Assembly: GCF_013113835.1 (NCBI RefSeq)
Contig: NZ_VTYQ01000008.1
Coordinates: 1-64,000, forward strand
Direction: 5' to 3'
DNA length: 64,000 bases
Origin: Vibrio sp. RE88
GTDB taxonomy: Bacteria; Pseudomonadota; Gammaproteobacteria; Enterobacterales; Vibrionaceae
Positions within the stretch are counted from its first letter, which is position 1, and each line of letters opens with the position of its first letter. A program made the translations under genes and the position numbers. Below the pieces are notes generated by a model. The model saw only the letters and a program-made list of their open reading frames with translations. It had not been told where the DNA came from and ran no database searches. This document shows positions 8,939 to 17,976 of this stretch, in pieces.

Positions 8939-8961
8939 CTACTATCGAGTGAATCAAATCC

Positions 8962-10791
8962 ATGGCTACTCCACAGATTGATAAATTGAGAAATATCGCG
9001 ATCATCGCGCACGTTGACCACGGTAAAACAACACTGGTTGATAAACTGCTACAGCAATCAGGCACTTTAGAGTCTCGCGGTGAAGCTGAAGAGCGAGTCA
9101 TGGACTCGAACGACATCGAAAAAGAGCGTGGCATTACCATCCTTGCTAAGAACACAGCAATTAACTGGAATGACTACCGCATCAACATCGTAGATACTCC
9201 GGGACACGCGGACTTCGGTGGTGAAGTTGAGCGTATCATGTCAATGGTAGACTCAGTGCTGCTGATTGTTGACGCTGTTGATGGCCCTATGCCTCAGACT
9301 CGCTTCGTAACACAGAAAGCATTTGCTCACGGTCTTAAGCCAATTGTTGTTATCAACAAGATTGACCGTCCTGGCGCTCGTCCTGACTGGGTTATGGATC
9401 AGGTGTTCGACCTATTCGATAACCTAGGTGCAACTGACGAACAGCTAGACTTCAAAGTGGTTTACGCATCAGCGCTTAACGGTTGGGCTTCTCTAGAAGA
9501 AGGCGAAACTGGCGAAGATATGGAACCGCTATTCGAAACTATCGTTGAAGAAGTGACAGCACCGCAAGTTGACCTAGACGGCCCGCTGCAGATGCAGGTT
9601 TCTCAGCTAGATTACAGCTCTTACGTTGGTGTTATCGGTGTTGCTCGTGTCACTCGTGGTAGCGTTAAGCCTAACCAACAAGTTACCGTTATCGGTGCGG
9701 ATGGTAAGACTCGTAACGGTAAAGTCGGCACTGTAATGGGCTACCTAGGTCTTGAGCGTCACGAAGTCGACCAAGCGAACGCAGGTGACATCGTTGCAAT
9801 CACAGGCCTTGGTGAGCTGAAAATCTCAGACACTATTTGTGCACAAAACCAAGTTGAAGCCTTGCCAGCACTTTCTGTTGATGAGCCAACGGTAACCATG
9901 ACGTTCCAAGTAAACACGTCTCCGTTTGCTGGTAAAGAAGGTAAATTCGTAACGTCACGTAACATCCTTGAGCGCCTAGAAAAAGAGCTAGTACACAACG
10001 TTGCACTGCGCGTTGAGCAACTAGATGATCCAGACAAATTCCGCGTATCAGGCCGTGGTGAACTTCACCTATCTATCCTGATCGAAAACATGCGTCGTGA
10101 AGGTTTCGAGCTAGCGGTATCTCGTCCTGAAGTTATCATCAAAGAAGAAGATGGTCAGCTAATGGAACCGTACGAAACGGTAACTATCGATGTTATGGAA
10201 GAGCACCAAGGCGGCATCATGGAGAACATCGGCCTACGTAAAGGTGAGCTGACTGACATGTCTCCAGATGGTAAAGGCCGCGTGCGTATGGACTTCATCA
10301 TGCCTTCTCGTGGTCTGATTGGTTTCCAAACTGAATTCATGACGCTAACGTCGGGTTCTGGTCTTCTTTACCACACATTCGATCACTACGGTCCACACAA
10401 AGGTGGCGAGATCGGTCAGCGCATCAACGGTGTCCTAATCTCTAACGGTATGGGTAAAGCGCTAACCAACGCACTATTCAACCTTCAAGAGCGTGGCCGT
10501 ATGTTCATCGGTCACGGTGTTGAAGTATACGAAGGCATGGTTGTTGGTATTCACAGCCGTGACAACGACCTAACGGTAAACGTACTGAAAGGTAAGCAGC
10601 TAACCAACGTTCGTGCATCAGGTACTGATGATGCGCAGGTACTGACTCCGCCAATCATCATGACGCTTGAGCAAGCACTTGAGTTCATCGATGACGACGA
10701 GCTAGTAGAAGTAACGCCTGAAAGTATCCGTATCCGTAAGAAGTTCCTAACGGAAAGCGATCGTAAGCGTGAAGCACGTAACGCTAAGTAA
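8962..10791 (+). CDS. typA: Ribosome-associated GTPase TypA/BipA
   Basis: Translational GTPase of the EF-G/LepA family that assists 50S subunit assembly and growth under stress, notably cold. The 609-residue protein has the G1 motif AHVDHGKTT near the N-terminus, G3 DTPGHADFGGEV and G4 NKIDR, followed by beta-barrel, EF-G-like III/V and BipA-specific C-terminal domains. Length is standard. It is divergent from glnA, as in E. coli and V. cholerae, and monocistronic, with a hairpin in its leader and a strong terminator after it. Confidence 0.97.
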   Translation: MATPQIDKLRNIAIIAHVDHGKTTLVDKLLQQSGTLESRGEAEERVMDSNDIEKERGITILAKNTAINWNDYRINIVDTPGHADFGGEVERIMSMVDSVLLIVDAVDGPMPQTRFVTQKAFAHGLKPIVVINKIDRPGARPDWVMDQVFDLFDNLGATDEQLDFKVVYASALNGWASLEEGETGEDMEPLFETIVEEVTAPQVDLDGPLQMQVSQLDYSSYVGVIGVARVTRGSVKPNQQVTVIGADGKTRNGKVGTVMGYLGLERHEVDQANAGDIVAITGLGELKISDTICAQNQVEALPALSVDEPTVTMTFQVNTSPFAGKEGKFVTSRNILERLEKELVHNVALRVEQLDDPDKFRVSGRGELHLSILIENMRREGFELAVSRPEVIIKEEDGQLMEPYETVTIDVMEEHQGGIMENIGLRKGELTDMSPDGKGRVRMDFIMPSRGLIGFQTEFMTLTSGSGLLYHTFDHYGPHKGGEIGQRINGVLISNGMGKALTNALFNLQERGRMFIGHGVEVYEGMVVGIHSRDNDLTVNVLKGKQLTNVRASGTDDAQVLTPPIIMTLEQALEFIDDDELVEVTPESIRIRKKFLTESDRKREARNAK

Positions 10792-10819
10792 TTTTACTTA
10801 ATCGTTATTTAAGCTTTAA

Positions 10820-10853
10820 AGCCCTGAGTTGATATCAACTCAGGGCTTTTTGT
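10820..10853 (+). terminator. Intrinsic terminator of typA
   Basis: AGCCCTGAGTT pairs with AACTCAGGGCT around a short GATATC-type loop, followed by five T. Confidence 0.92.
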
Positions 10854-10925
10854 TGTTACGCAGTCGTAAAAGAATGCGTGGCCTTTGTTCGTCAGGTAAC
10901 AGCTATAGTCGCTGAGGCCACAAAC

Positions 10926-10949
10926 GAAAACCGCCTCACTTGGAGGCGG
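10926..10949 (-). terminator. Intrinsic terminator of the DUF2959 gene
   Basis: CCGCCTC/GAGGCGG (10931-10937 / 10943-10949) with a 5-base loop is followed on the minus strand by TTTT. Confidence 0.8.
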
Positions 10950-10959
10950 CCTTAAAGCA

Positions 10960-11601
10960 CTACTTTTGATTGAGCTTTTGCAGGAACTTATCTGATTCTG
11001 CTATCGCGGCATTCATATCCTTGATTGCGTACTGGATATCTTGTTCCAAGTTTGCGAACTCGCCTTGTAGTGAACCAATCGCACTCGCATTGAGGTTGTG
11101 TTTCAAGTACAGCGTATTGTCTCGCAATGTATTGAGTACAGGTGTCATCTTATCTTCTGCACGTTTCATTGCGCTTAACATTGTGTTGTATGAACGCTGA
11201 GTCTCTTTGAGCTTCTGTTCACTTGCCCGTTTGAGCTTAGTGCTGGTGTAGAGATCTAATTCGCTTTGCCATTCGGCGAAGAGTGCGTCTGACACATCTT
11301 CAATTGCCGCAATTCGGTCACTGACTTCTTGTGCTGCTTTTTCGCTGTCTTGGTATTTGTCGTTAATCTGGTTGTAGATCGTTTCCAGTTCGCCACCATC
11401 AAACTGAGTGAGTGCTGAGAGCGCTTCCAGTGCGCTGGTGAACTCTTGTTGCGCGTCTTGCTGAGACTGTTTGGCATCTTCGACACGATCTACCATGATG
11501 TCGCGTTTGTGATAGCCTACTTGTTCCATCGCTGAGTAATAAGCAGATTGGCAGCCCGTGAGGGTAAAAATGGAGAGCATCAGCGCCAGTAAGTACGGCA
11601 T
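10960..11601 (-). CDS. DUF2959-family lipoprotein
   Basis: A 213-residue predicted lipoprotein of unknown function. The signal peptide ends in the lipobox LTGC (Cys17), and the residue after Cys is Gln, consistent with sorting to the outer membrane. The rest is strongly alpha-helical, rich in Ala, Glu, Gln and Lys with heptad-like spacing, so a long coiled coil is likely. I recognise it as a DUF2959 family member, conserved in Vibrio and related marine gammaproteobacteria. It is divergent from yihY and has its own terminator. Confidence 0.85.
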   Translation of the reverse strand: MPYLLALMLSIFTLTGCQSAYYSAMEQVGYHKRDIMVDRVEDAKQSQQDAQQEFTSALEALSALTQFDGGELETIYNQINDKYQDSEKAAQEVSDRIAAIEDVSDALFAEWQSELDLYTSTKLKRASEQKLKETQRSYNTMLSAMKRAEDKMTPVLNTLRDNTLYLKHNLNASAIGSLQGEFANLEQDIQYAIKDMNAAIAESDKFLQKLNQK

Positions 11602-11663
11602 GATTGTGTCCTTTCCTTTAAAATGATGATGTTAGGATGGCGGAGTTGATGAGGAGTTACAAG

Positions 11664-12578
11664 TTGAATATCGAGCAACTGAGCAAGCAAAGTCTGAACT
11701 TTGGGCGATATCTGCTCACCCGAATGGGGCATGATAGAGTGAACGTTAATGCGGGCTATCTGGCTTACATTACCTTGCTGTCGATCGTACCTATGTTAAC
11801 CGTGCTGTTATCTGTACTGTCTTCGTTTTCTGTATTCGCTAACGCTGGAGACGTGATCCAAGATTTTGTCATTACCCATTTTGTTCCCGCAGCAGGGGAT
11901 GCAGTGAAACAGGCACTACTCGAATTTGTCGCCAACACTGGCAAGATGACCGCCGTGGGTGGTTTGTTCTTGTTTGTCGCCGCTTTAATGCTGATCTCCA
12001 ACATCGATAAGAACCTCAATTACATCTGGCGAGTGGAGCACAAACGTCGTGCCGTGTTCTCATTTTCCATGTACTGGATGGTGCTGACTCTAGGGCCGAT
12101 CTTGGTTGGAGCGAGTATCGCCGCTACTTCTTATGTGACGTCATTAAAAATTATCGATAGTGAAGCCATTTCAGGGGCTTACGACTTCCTGTTACGCTGG
12201 TTGCCTTTTTTGCTGTCCTTTTTTGCGTTTATGGGCTTGTACATCTTAGTGCCGAATAAGAAGGTCTATGTTTCTCATGCGGTAGTCGGGGCTATTGTTG
12301 CGGCACTGTTGTTTGAGGCAAGTAAAAAAGGCTTCGCGGCGTACATTACTCAATTTCCTTCCTACCAGTTAATTTATGGCGCGCTGGCCGCGATTCCGAT
12401 TTTGTTCGTCTGGGTTTACTTGTGCTGGCTGATTGTTTTGATTGGCGCTGAGGTCACAGCGGCATTAGGTGAGCGAGAGCAGTGGAGTGATGACCAAGAA
12501 ATGGTACACTCGGCGGAAACGATTAAACAGCAGCAAGAAGGAAAAAGCAGTGATAGCGCTGATCCAAAGAGTAAGTGA
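11664..12578 (+). CDS. yihY: YihY/BrkB-family inner-membrane protein
   Basis: A polytopic inner-membrane protein of about 304 residues with six or so hydrophobic helices and conserved AGYLAYITLLSIVP near the start. The family was once annotated as ribonuclease BN, which is now considered wrong; its function is not settled. I chose the TTG at 11664 because GAGGAG lies seven bases upstream. An in-frame ATG at 11637 would add nine residues but has a poor ribosome-binding site. Its 3' end overlaps the start of dtd by 29 bases, so the two are probably translationally coupled. Confidence 0.88.
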   Translation: MNIEQLSKQSLNFGRYLLTRMGHDRVNVNAGYLAYITLLSIVPMLTVLLSVLSSFSVFANAGDVIQDFVITHFVPAAGDAVKQALLEFVANTGKMTAVGGLFLFVAALMLISNIDKNLNYIWRVEHKRRAVFSFSMYWMVLTLGPILVGASIAATSYVTSLKIIDSEAISGAYDFLLRWLPFLLSFFAFMGLYILVPNKKVYVSHAVVGAIVAALLFEASKKGFAAYITQFPSYQLIYGALAAIPILFVWVYLCWLIVLIGAEVTAALGEREQWSDDQEMVHSAETIKQQQEGKSSDSADPKSK

Positions 12579-12984
12579 AGCCGCAGTGCGCGTTGATGGT
12601 GAAGTGGTTGGTGAAATCGACCAAGGTCTACTTGTTCTACTTGGCGTAGAAAAGGACGATGATGAAGCTAAAGCGAAGCGATTGATGGAGCGTGTAACCA
12701 CTTACCGAGTATTTGGTGACGATGAAGGGAAGATGAATCTCAACGTGAAACAGGTCGAAGGTAAAGTGCTGGTGGTTTCCCAATTTACCTTGCCTGCAGA
12801 TACCAATAAAGGTACCCGTGCCGGTTTCTCACGTGGAGCGCATCCAGCGGATGCTGAGCGCTTATACGATTACTTTGCAGACCAGTGCTCGCAAGTGCTG
12901 CCGACAGAGCGAGGGCGCTTCGCCGCTGATATGAAAGTATCACTGGTTAATGACGGCCCGGTAACCTTCTGGTTACAGGTATAA
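12550..12984 (+). CDS. dtd: D-aminoacyl-tRNA deacylase
   Basis: Removes D-amino acids (and misacylated glycine) from tRNAs. The 144-residue protein has both family motifs, SQFTL and NDGPVTF; the latter holds the Gly-cisPro chiral filter. The start is GTG at 12550, with AAGGAA upstream and a protein length equal to the family norm; longer in-frame reading upstream lies inside yihY. It overlaps yihY by 29 bases, a gene pair also adjacent in V. cholerae as I recall. Confidence 0.96.
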   Translation: MIALIQRVSEAAVRVDGEVVGEIDQGLLVLLGVEKDDDEAKAKRLMERVTTYRVFGDDEGKMNLNVKQVEGKVLVVSQFTLPADTNKGTRAGFSRGAHPADAERLYDYFADQCSQVLPTERGRFAADMKVSLVNDGPVTFWLQV

Positions 12985-13041
12985 TTATAAAGATAGGCTA
13001 GAGGGGAAACGCCAAGTGCGTTTCCATGGAAAAGGAATTTT

Positions 13042-13983
13042 ATGTTTAAGCTGATCACGCCAAAAACAGATAACCAACTGAATAAGTATTACCACTTTCG
13101 CTGGCAAATGCTGCGCGAACCTTGGCGCATGCCGTTAGGCTCTGAGCGTGATGAATACGATCCGATGAGCCACCACCGCATGATTGTTGATGGTCGTGGT
13201 CGACCTATGGCTATCGGCCGCCTCTACATCACTCCGGACAGCGAAGCGCAAATTCGTTATATGGCGGTGAAAGGCAATCGTCGTAGCAAAGGCATGGGTT
13301 CGCTGGTGCTAGTGGCACTGGAATCGCTTGCCCGTCAGGAAGGGGCCAAGCGTCTGGTGTGTAATGCGCGTGAGGATGCCATCTCTTTCTACGAAAAGAA
13401 CGGTTTTGAGCGTCGCGGTGAATTAACCGATGAGCGCGGCCCTGTGCGTCACCAGCAGATGGTCAAAAAGCTCGACCCAATGGCTAATGTGCTACGTAAG
13501 CCTGAGTGGTGTACTGAGCTGCAAGAGCGCTGGGAGCATCAAATCCCTATCAGCGATAAGATGGGCATTAAGATCAATCAGTACACGGGTTATCAGTTCG
13601 AGTGTTGTTCTCAGCTCAACCCTAACCTCAATCCGCACAACACTATGTTCGCAGGTTCGGCCTTTACCCTTGCGACCCTGACAGGTTGGGGAATGACGTG
13701 GTTGTTGATGAAAGAGCGTGGTTTGAGTGGTGATATCGTTCTGGCTGACAGCCAGATTCGCTACCGTCATCCGGTGACACAGAATCCAGTGGCTTCAACC
13801 TCGTTAGATGGGATCAGTGGAGACTTAGACCGCCTGGCTTCCGGTCGAAAGGCACGTATTGTTATTCATGTCACTATTCACAGTGGCGATACGGAAGCTG
13901 TGGAGTTTGTCGGTACTTATATGCTGCTACCGAATTACAAGTCGATGCTGGACTTGCCTGCTTCATCATCTTCTGAAGAGTGA
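13042..13983 (+). CDS. yiiD: GNAT acetyltransferase fused to a YiiD-type thioesterase domain
   Basis: A 313-residue two-domain protein. Residues about 1-150 form a GNAT acyltransferase with the acyl-CoA loop RRSKGMGSLV and the SFYEKNGF segment. Residues about 165-310 form a hotdog-fold thioesterase-like domain (HNTMFAGSAF and RYRHPV segments). E. coli YiiD has the same fusion and has been linked to malonyl-ACP decarboxylation that can prime fatty acid synthesis beside FabH; transferring that role here is inference. The gene follows dtd by 57 bases. Its 3' end overlaps the AsmA-like gene tail-to-tail by 49 bases. Confidence 0.9.
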   Translation: MFKLITPKTDNQLNKYYHFRWQMLREPWRMPLGSERDEYDPMSHHRMIVDGRGRPMAIGRLYITPDSEAQIRYMAVKGNRRSKGMGSLVLVALESLARQEGAKRLVCNAREDAISFYEKNGFERRGELTDERGPVRHQQMVKKLDPMANVLRKPEWCTELQERWEHQIPISDKMGIKINQYTGYQFECCSQLNPNLNPHNTMFAGSAFTLATLTGWGMTWLLMKERGLSGDIVLADSQIRYRHPVTQNPVASTSLDGISGDLDRLASGRKARIVIHVTIHSGDTEAVEFVGTYMLLPNYKSMLDLPASSSSEE

Positions 13984-15893
13984 TTTGCTTCGCTGGCGGG
14001 TGCGGTTGATTCAATCGGCTCGCCACACACATCTTGAATCACATTGGTCAGATTGAATATATCGGACCACAATCTTTGGCAGTTATGCTCGCTGGTAAAA
14101 ATTAATGTGCCAAACTCAGGTTTAGTCAGATCTAATGTCCCTGCCAGTTGCGCGTTTTCCCCTTTCGATGCAATCTCAATCCGGCCACGATCGGCTTGGA
14201 GTGTGATTTTATCTAAGGGCCAGATCTGCAGATAGCTTTGATCGCCATCGACACTTTTTGCTTCCAGTGCACCGTCATGCAGATAGCCATTGAGCGTACC
14301 GCTCAGGCTATGCGCCAGCATCGAATAATCACCAGACAAGCCACTCATGTCCAGTTCGATTTCAGCTAGCCCGGCGAGCTTAAACGGCAATTGGGCCTGT
14401 AGTAGCGGTTGATTGACCTGAAAACCATCGGCATGCAGCGACAGTTGCCATGGGGCACTGACAGATTGACGCTGCCATTGTCCGCTTGCTTCGATATAGC
14501 CTTGATCTAGCGGGATAAAAGCTCGTTCTAAGGTAATATTACCCTGTTTAGCCGACGCTTTTAGCACCGCTTGGGTGGTCAGCAGCTGTTCGATACTGGC
14601 ATTGTTGGCAGTGATTTCCAGGCTGCCATCGTAAAGCCCGACTTGATCATCATGAATCAAAGTCAGCTCCTGCCCCTCGATATTGAGGCCAGATAACTGC
14701 CAGTAGGGAGGACGTTCGACTTGAATAAGTTGGGCATTTTCGATATCGAGCTCAGCAATCTTAAGCGAATGAAGAGGTTGTGACATTTGTGCCAAAGTAC
14801 TGATGAGCTGATCGGTTTGCTCCAGCCATTTTACGCCAGTGATTTTTAAGCGGTTAAGCGCGACGTCTTCTGGTGTCAGTATTCCGCTTAGCTGGACACG
14901 GCCTTGCTTGAAATCGGTATCAAACTCATCCACTGAGATGCGATTTTGAGTGAAGCCCAACTTGGCTGTTGGTGCAATAAATCTTAGTTGGTCGAAATCC
15001 ACACTCTCAGCATCAAACGAGATATAGCCTTGTTTTTGTTGCCACAGAGGGCGATCGAGCGTGAGGTTTTCCAAAGACGCATCGAGATGATTGAACTGCC
15101 ACCCTGCGTAATGGAGGTTGCTGCTGAGGAGGTCGAGGCTATTAATATGATAAATCGGTAGGTCGAGTGATTTGAGTCTTGAGAGTAATTTCTCAGCCGA
15201 GCTATGCTGCGGCAAATCTAGTTTGTTGACGGTGACGTTGATCAACGACCATCCTTGGCTAAATTGTTCCGCTTGACCGGAAATTTCTGCGCCATGCCAG
15301 TTGAATGAAGCGCCATAGATGGTGCTGTCTTGTGCCTGATATTGTGCATCGATCAGCAAGTTATCTAATGCTTCCCCTTTGATATACAGCTGCTTGGCTG
15401 ACAGTTGAATGTCACCATAGGGCAGGTTTTGCTCTTGGCTGAGCCACTGAGGTTTTTTCACCTGAAGATTGACGTCTCTGGCTGACCAACCCGGCGCAGT
15501 AATGTCGACATGCTGCAGCGCCAGTTGCTGCAGGTTAATGGCATGCAGCAAGGGTGAATTCAGTTCGTTGATGTCTAGATTGGCGCCTTCAATTAAGACA
15601 GAGTCAAACGAGGCTTGGTTGTTTTGCCACAGCGTTGGACTTAACCACACGGTCAGCTTGGGGATGAGGACTGCTTTTGGCTCGGCGTCAATTTCAACAT
15701 CTTCTAATGTCAGTTGGAAGGGAGGGGAGTAGGACGCTTGTTGAGCCGTGATGGTATAAGGGGTCAGATTTTGTAGCAACACGCTGACCACTTGGTTCGC
15801 ATAGCTGGTGTTGAGCAGAACGAACAGGGCCAATAGCGGCAAGCTGATCAGGCTGACAATTGCAATGGCAGTCAGCAGCAGTGCTTTCTTCAA
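13935..15893 (-). CDS. AsmA-family protein
   Basis: A 652-residue protein with one N-terminal TM anchor (about 5-27) and a long periplasmic part made of beta-rich repeats, typical of the AsmA/TamB-like bridge proteins. The family is implicated in outer-membrane biogenesis and phospholipid traffic between membranes; which member this is cannot be told from sequence alone. The C-terminal third, with DLTKPEFGTL followed by a cysteine pair, resembles the AsmA C-terminal region. It lies downstream of pckA on the same strand but beyond a terminator. Confidence 0.8.
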   Translation of the reverse strand: MKKALLLTAIAIVSLISLPLLALFVLLNTSYANQVVSVLLQNLTPYTITAQQASYSPPFQLTLEDVEIDAEPKAVLIPKLTVWLSPTLWQNNQASFDSVLIEGANLDINELNSPLLHAINLQQLALQHVDITAPGWSARDVNLQVKKPQWLSQEQNLPYGDIQLSAKQLYIKGEALDNLLIDAQYQAQDSTIYGASFNWHGAEISGQAEQFSQGWSLINVTVNKLDLPQHSSAEKLLSRLKSLDLPIYHINSLDLLSSNLHYAGWQFNHLDASLENLTLDRPLWQQKQGYISFDAESVDFDQLRFIAPTAKLGFTQNRISVDEFDTDFKQGRVQLSGILTPEDVALNRLKITGVKWLEQTDQLISTLAQMSQPLHSLKIAELDIENAQLIQVERPPYWQLSGLNIEGQELTLIHDDQVGLYDGSLEITANNASIEQLLTTQAVLKASAKQGNITLERAFIPLDQGYIEASGQWQRQSVSAPWQLSLHADGFQVNQPLLQAQLPFKLAGLAEIELDMSGLSGDYSMLAHSLSGTLNGYLHDGALEAKSVDGDQSYLQIWPLDKITLQADRGRIEIASKGENAQLAGTLDLTKPEFGTLIFTSEHNCQRLWSDIFNLTNVIQDVCGEPIESTAPASEANHSSEDDEAGKSSIDL

Positions 15894-15954
15894 AATCTCG
15901 ACCTTCCCTCGGAGTAGATGTAGCTAGCTTGGAACATTTTTTCTTTTCAGGCAA

Positions 15955-15980
15955 CAAAAAGCCCCTCGAAAGAGGGGCTT
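15955..15980 (-). terminator. Intrinsic terminator of pckA
   Basis: GCCCCTC (15961-15967) and GAGGGGC (15972-15978) form a perfect stem with loop GAAA. The minus strand continues into TTTTT. Confidence 0.92.
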
Positions 15981-16005
15981 AGCTAAGCAATTGGTGACGA
16001 TATCA

Positions 16006-17637
16006 CTAATCTAGCTGAGGGCCTGCCGCAACCAGAGATTTACCTTCATCGTTATCCGTGTACTTGTCGAAGTTGTTGATGAAGCGCTGAGCCAGATCTT
16101 TGGCTTTGCTTTCCCACTGTAGTGGGTCAGTGTAAGTATCACGTGGATCTAGGATCGCTGGGTCAACGTCATGCAGTGCAGTCGGCACTTCCAAGTTAAA
16201 GATTGGAATGTGCTTAGTGTCCGCTTTTTCAATCGAACCATCTAAGATCGCATCAATGATGCCGCGAGTATCTTGAATGGAGATACGTTTGCCACTGCCG
16301 TTCCAACCTGTGTTAACTAGGTACGCTTCAGCACCCGCAGCTTCCATACGTTTCACCAGAACTTCTGCGTACTTGGTTGGGTGTAGCGTTAGGAACGCCG
16401 CGCCGAAACAAGCAGAGAAGGTTGGTGTTGGCTCTGTAATGCCACGCTCAGTACCTGCAAGTTTCGCGGTAAAGCCAGATAGGAAGTGGTACTTGGTTTG
16501 CTCTGGAGTCAGCTTAGACACAGGAGGCAGTACGCCGAATGCATCCGCAGACAAGAAGATTACCTTGTTGGCATGGCCTGCTTTTGATACTGGCTTAACG
16601 ATGTTCTCAATGTGTTCAATTGGGTAAGAAACACGAGTGTTTTCTGTTTTTGAACCATCATCGAAGTCAATTGAGCCGTCGCTGAGTACCGTTACGTTTT
16701 CAAGCAGCGCATCACGACGAATCGCATTGTAGATGTCAGGTTCTGCTTCTTTTGAAAGCTTGATGGTTTTCGCGTAACAGCCGCCTTCAAAGTTGAAGAT
16801 GCCATCGTCGTCCCAACCGTGCTCATCATCGCCGATTAATTCACGTTTAGGGTCGGTGGATAGTGTGGTTTTACCTGTGCCAGATAGGCCGAAGAAGACA
16901 GCAACATCGCCGTTTTCTTTACACTTGTTAGCACTACAGTGCATAGAAGCAATGTCTTTTAGAGGAAGGAAGTAGTTCATCATAGCGAACATACCCTTCT
17001 TCATTTCACCGCCGTACCAAGTACCGCCGATCAACTGCATGCGCTCAGTCAAGTTGAAGACAGTAAAGTTTTCAGAGTTTAGACCGTGCTCTTTCCATTT
17101 CTGGTTGGTGCACTTAGCACCATTCATTACGACGAAGTCTGGTTCGAACGTTGCTAGTTCTTCTTCGCTAGGACGAATGAACATGTTCTTCACGAAGTGC
17201 GCTTGCCATGCGACTTCAGTAATAACGCGGATGCTTAGACGCGTATCTGGGTTGGCACCGCAGTAACCGTCAATCACGAATACACGTTTACCTGATAACT
17301 GGTCAGTGACCTGATCTTTAAGGTCATTCCAGATCTCTTGAGTGATGGGCTTGTTGTCGTTTTTAACCGCATCAGAAGTCCACCACATGTGTTCTTCTGT
17401 GGTCGCGTCTTTAACGATGTACTTATCTTTTGGTGAGCGTCCAGTAAAGATACCAGTGTCCACGGCAACCGCACCCAGCTCAGTGACTACACCCTTTTCG
17501 TAGCCTTCCAGATCAGCGCGCGTTTCTTCTTCGAACAGCATTTCGTAACTTGGGTTGCGGACAACCTCTTTTACGTTGTGAAGCCCGTGTTTGGTAAGAT
17601 CAATTGTTGCAGCCTTTGCATGTTCCATAACGGTCAT
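16006..17637 (-). CDS. pckA: Phosphoenolpyruvate carboxykinase (ATP)
   Basis: Converts oxaloacetate and ATP to phosphoenolpyruvate and CO2, the first committed step of gluconeogenesis. The 543-residue protein carries the substrate motif TGRSPKDK, the P-loop GLSGTGKTTLS and metal-binding segments, as expected for the ATP-type enzyme. AGGAGC sits just before the ATG at 17637. The gene is monocistronic with a strong terminator. A 275-base upstream region includes a perfect 15-bp palindrome and a weak CRP-like half-site (TGTGA on the minus strand at 17784-17788), so catabolite control is plausible but not shown. Confidence 0.97.
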   Translation of the reverse strand: MTVMEHAKAATIDLTKHGLHNVKEVVRNPSYEMLFEEETRADLEGYEKGVVTELGAVAVDTGIFTGRSPKDKYIVKDATTEEHMWWTSDAVKNDNKPITQEIWNDLKDQVTDQLSGKRVFVIDGYCGANPDTRLSIRVITEVAWQAHFVKNMFIRPSEEELATFEPDFVVMNGAKCTNQKWKEHGLNSENFTVFNLTERMQLIGGTWYGGEMKKGMFAMMNYFLPLKDIASMHCSANKCKENGDVAVFFGLSGTGKTTLSTDPKRELIGDDEHGWDDDGIFNFEGGCYAKTIKLSKEAEPDIYNAIRRDALLENVTVLSDGSIDFDDGSKTENTRVSYPIEHIENIVKPVSKAGHANKVIFLSADAFGVLPPVSKLTPEQTKYHFLSGFTAKLAGTERGITEPTPTFSACFGAAFLTLHPTKYAEVLVKRMEAAGAEAYLVNTGWNGSGKRISIQDTRGIIDAILDGSIEKADTKHIPIFNLEVPTALHDVDPAILDPRDTYTDPLQWESKAKDLAQRFINNFDKYTDNDEGKSLVAAGPQLD

Positions 17638-17912
17638 AGGTGCTCCTTGTAGGAATATTTTGTAGGGATTTTGTAATAATGTTTTGATTGTTATCTGCTC
17701 ACCATGCTAGCAACGGGTCTCAGTGAAAACAGGGATATAGTTCAAAAATTATCCATGATTTCTATGGGGTTTTAAGCGACTCATCACATATTGGCTGGGA
17801 TAGTGTATCCCGCGCGCAAAGGATTGCGCTAGATCAAAAAGGATTATTAATTGATTAAAATTAAGCAGTTGCTTTATTACGTGAAAGGCTAATGTTTACG
17901 GGGCTTTGATCA
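17638..17912 (-). promoter_or_regulatory. pckA upstream region with a 15-bp palindrome
   Basis: No gene is seen here. The clearest element is GGGATAGTGTATCCC (17797-17811), a perfect 6+3+6 palindrome about 160 bases upstream of the pckA start. It does not match a regulator consensus I know. I could not place a convincing -35/-10 pair. Confidence 0.4.
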
Positions 17913-17913
17913 C

Positions 17914-17942
17914 AAAAAGGCCAGCGATGTGCTGGCCTTTTG
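17914..17942 (-). terminator. Intrinsic terminator of hslO
   Basis: AAGGCCAGC (17917-17925) and GCTGGCCTT (17931-17939) form a 9-bp stem with T runs on both sides, so it could work in either direction. It sits just after hslO on the minus strand. Confidence 0.88.
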
Positions 17943-17976
17943 ACTGGTAAATTACGTGCTTCTTAAATTATGAAAA

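Noticed and set aside
17773..17788. CRP site upstream of pckA
   Set aside because: Only one half (TGTGA on the minus strand) matches; the other half is poor, so it is not listed as a site.
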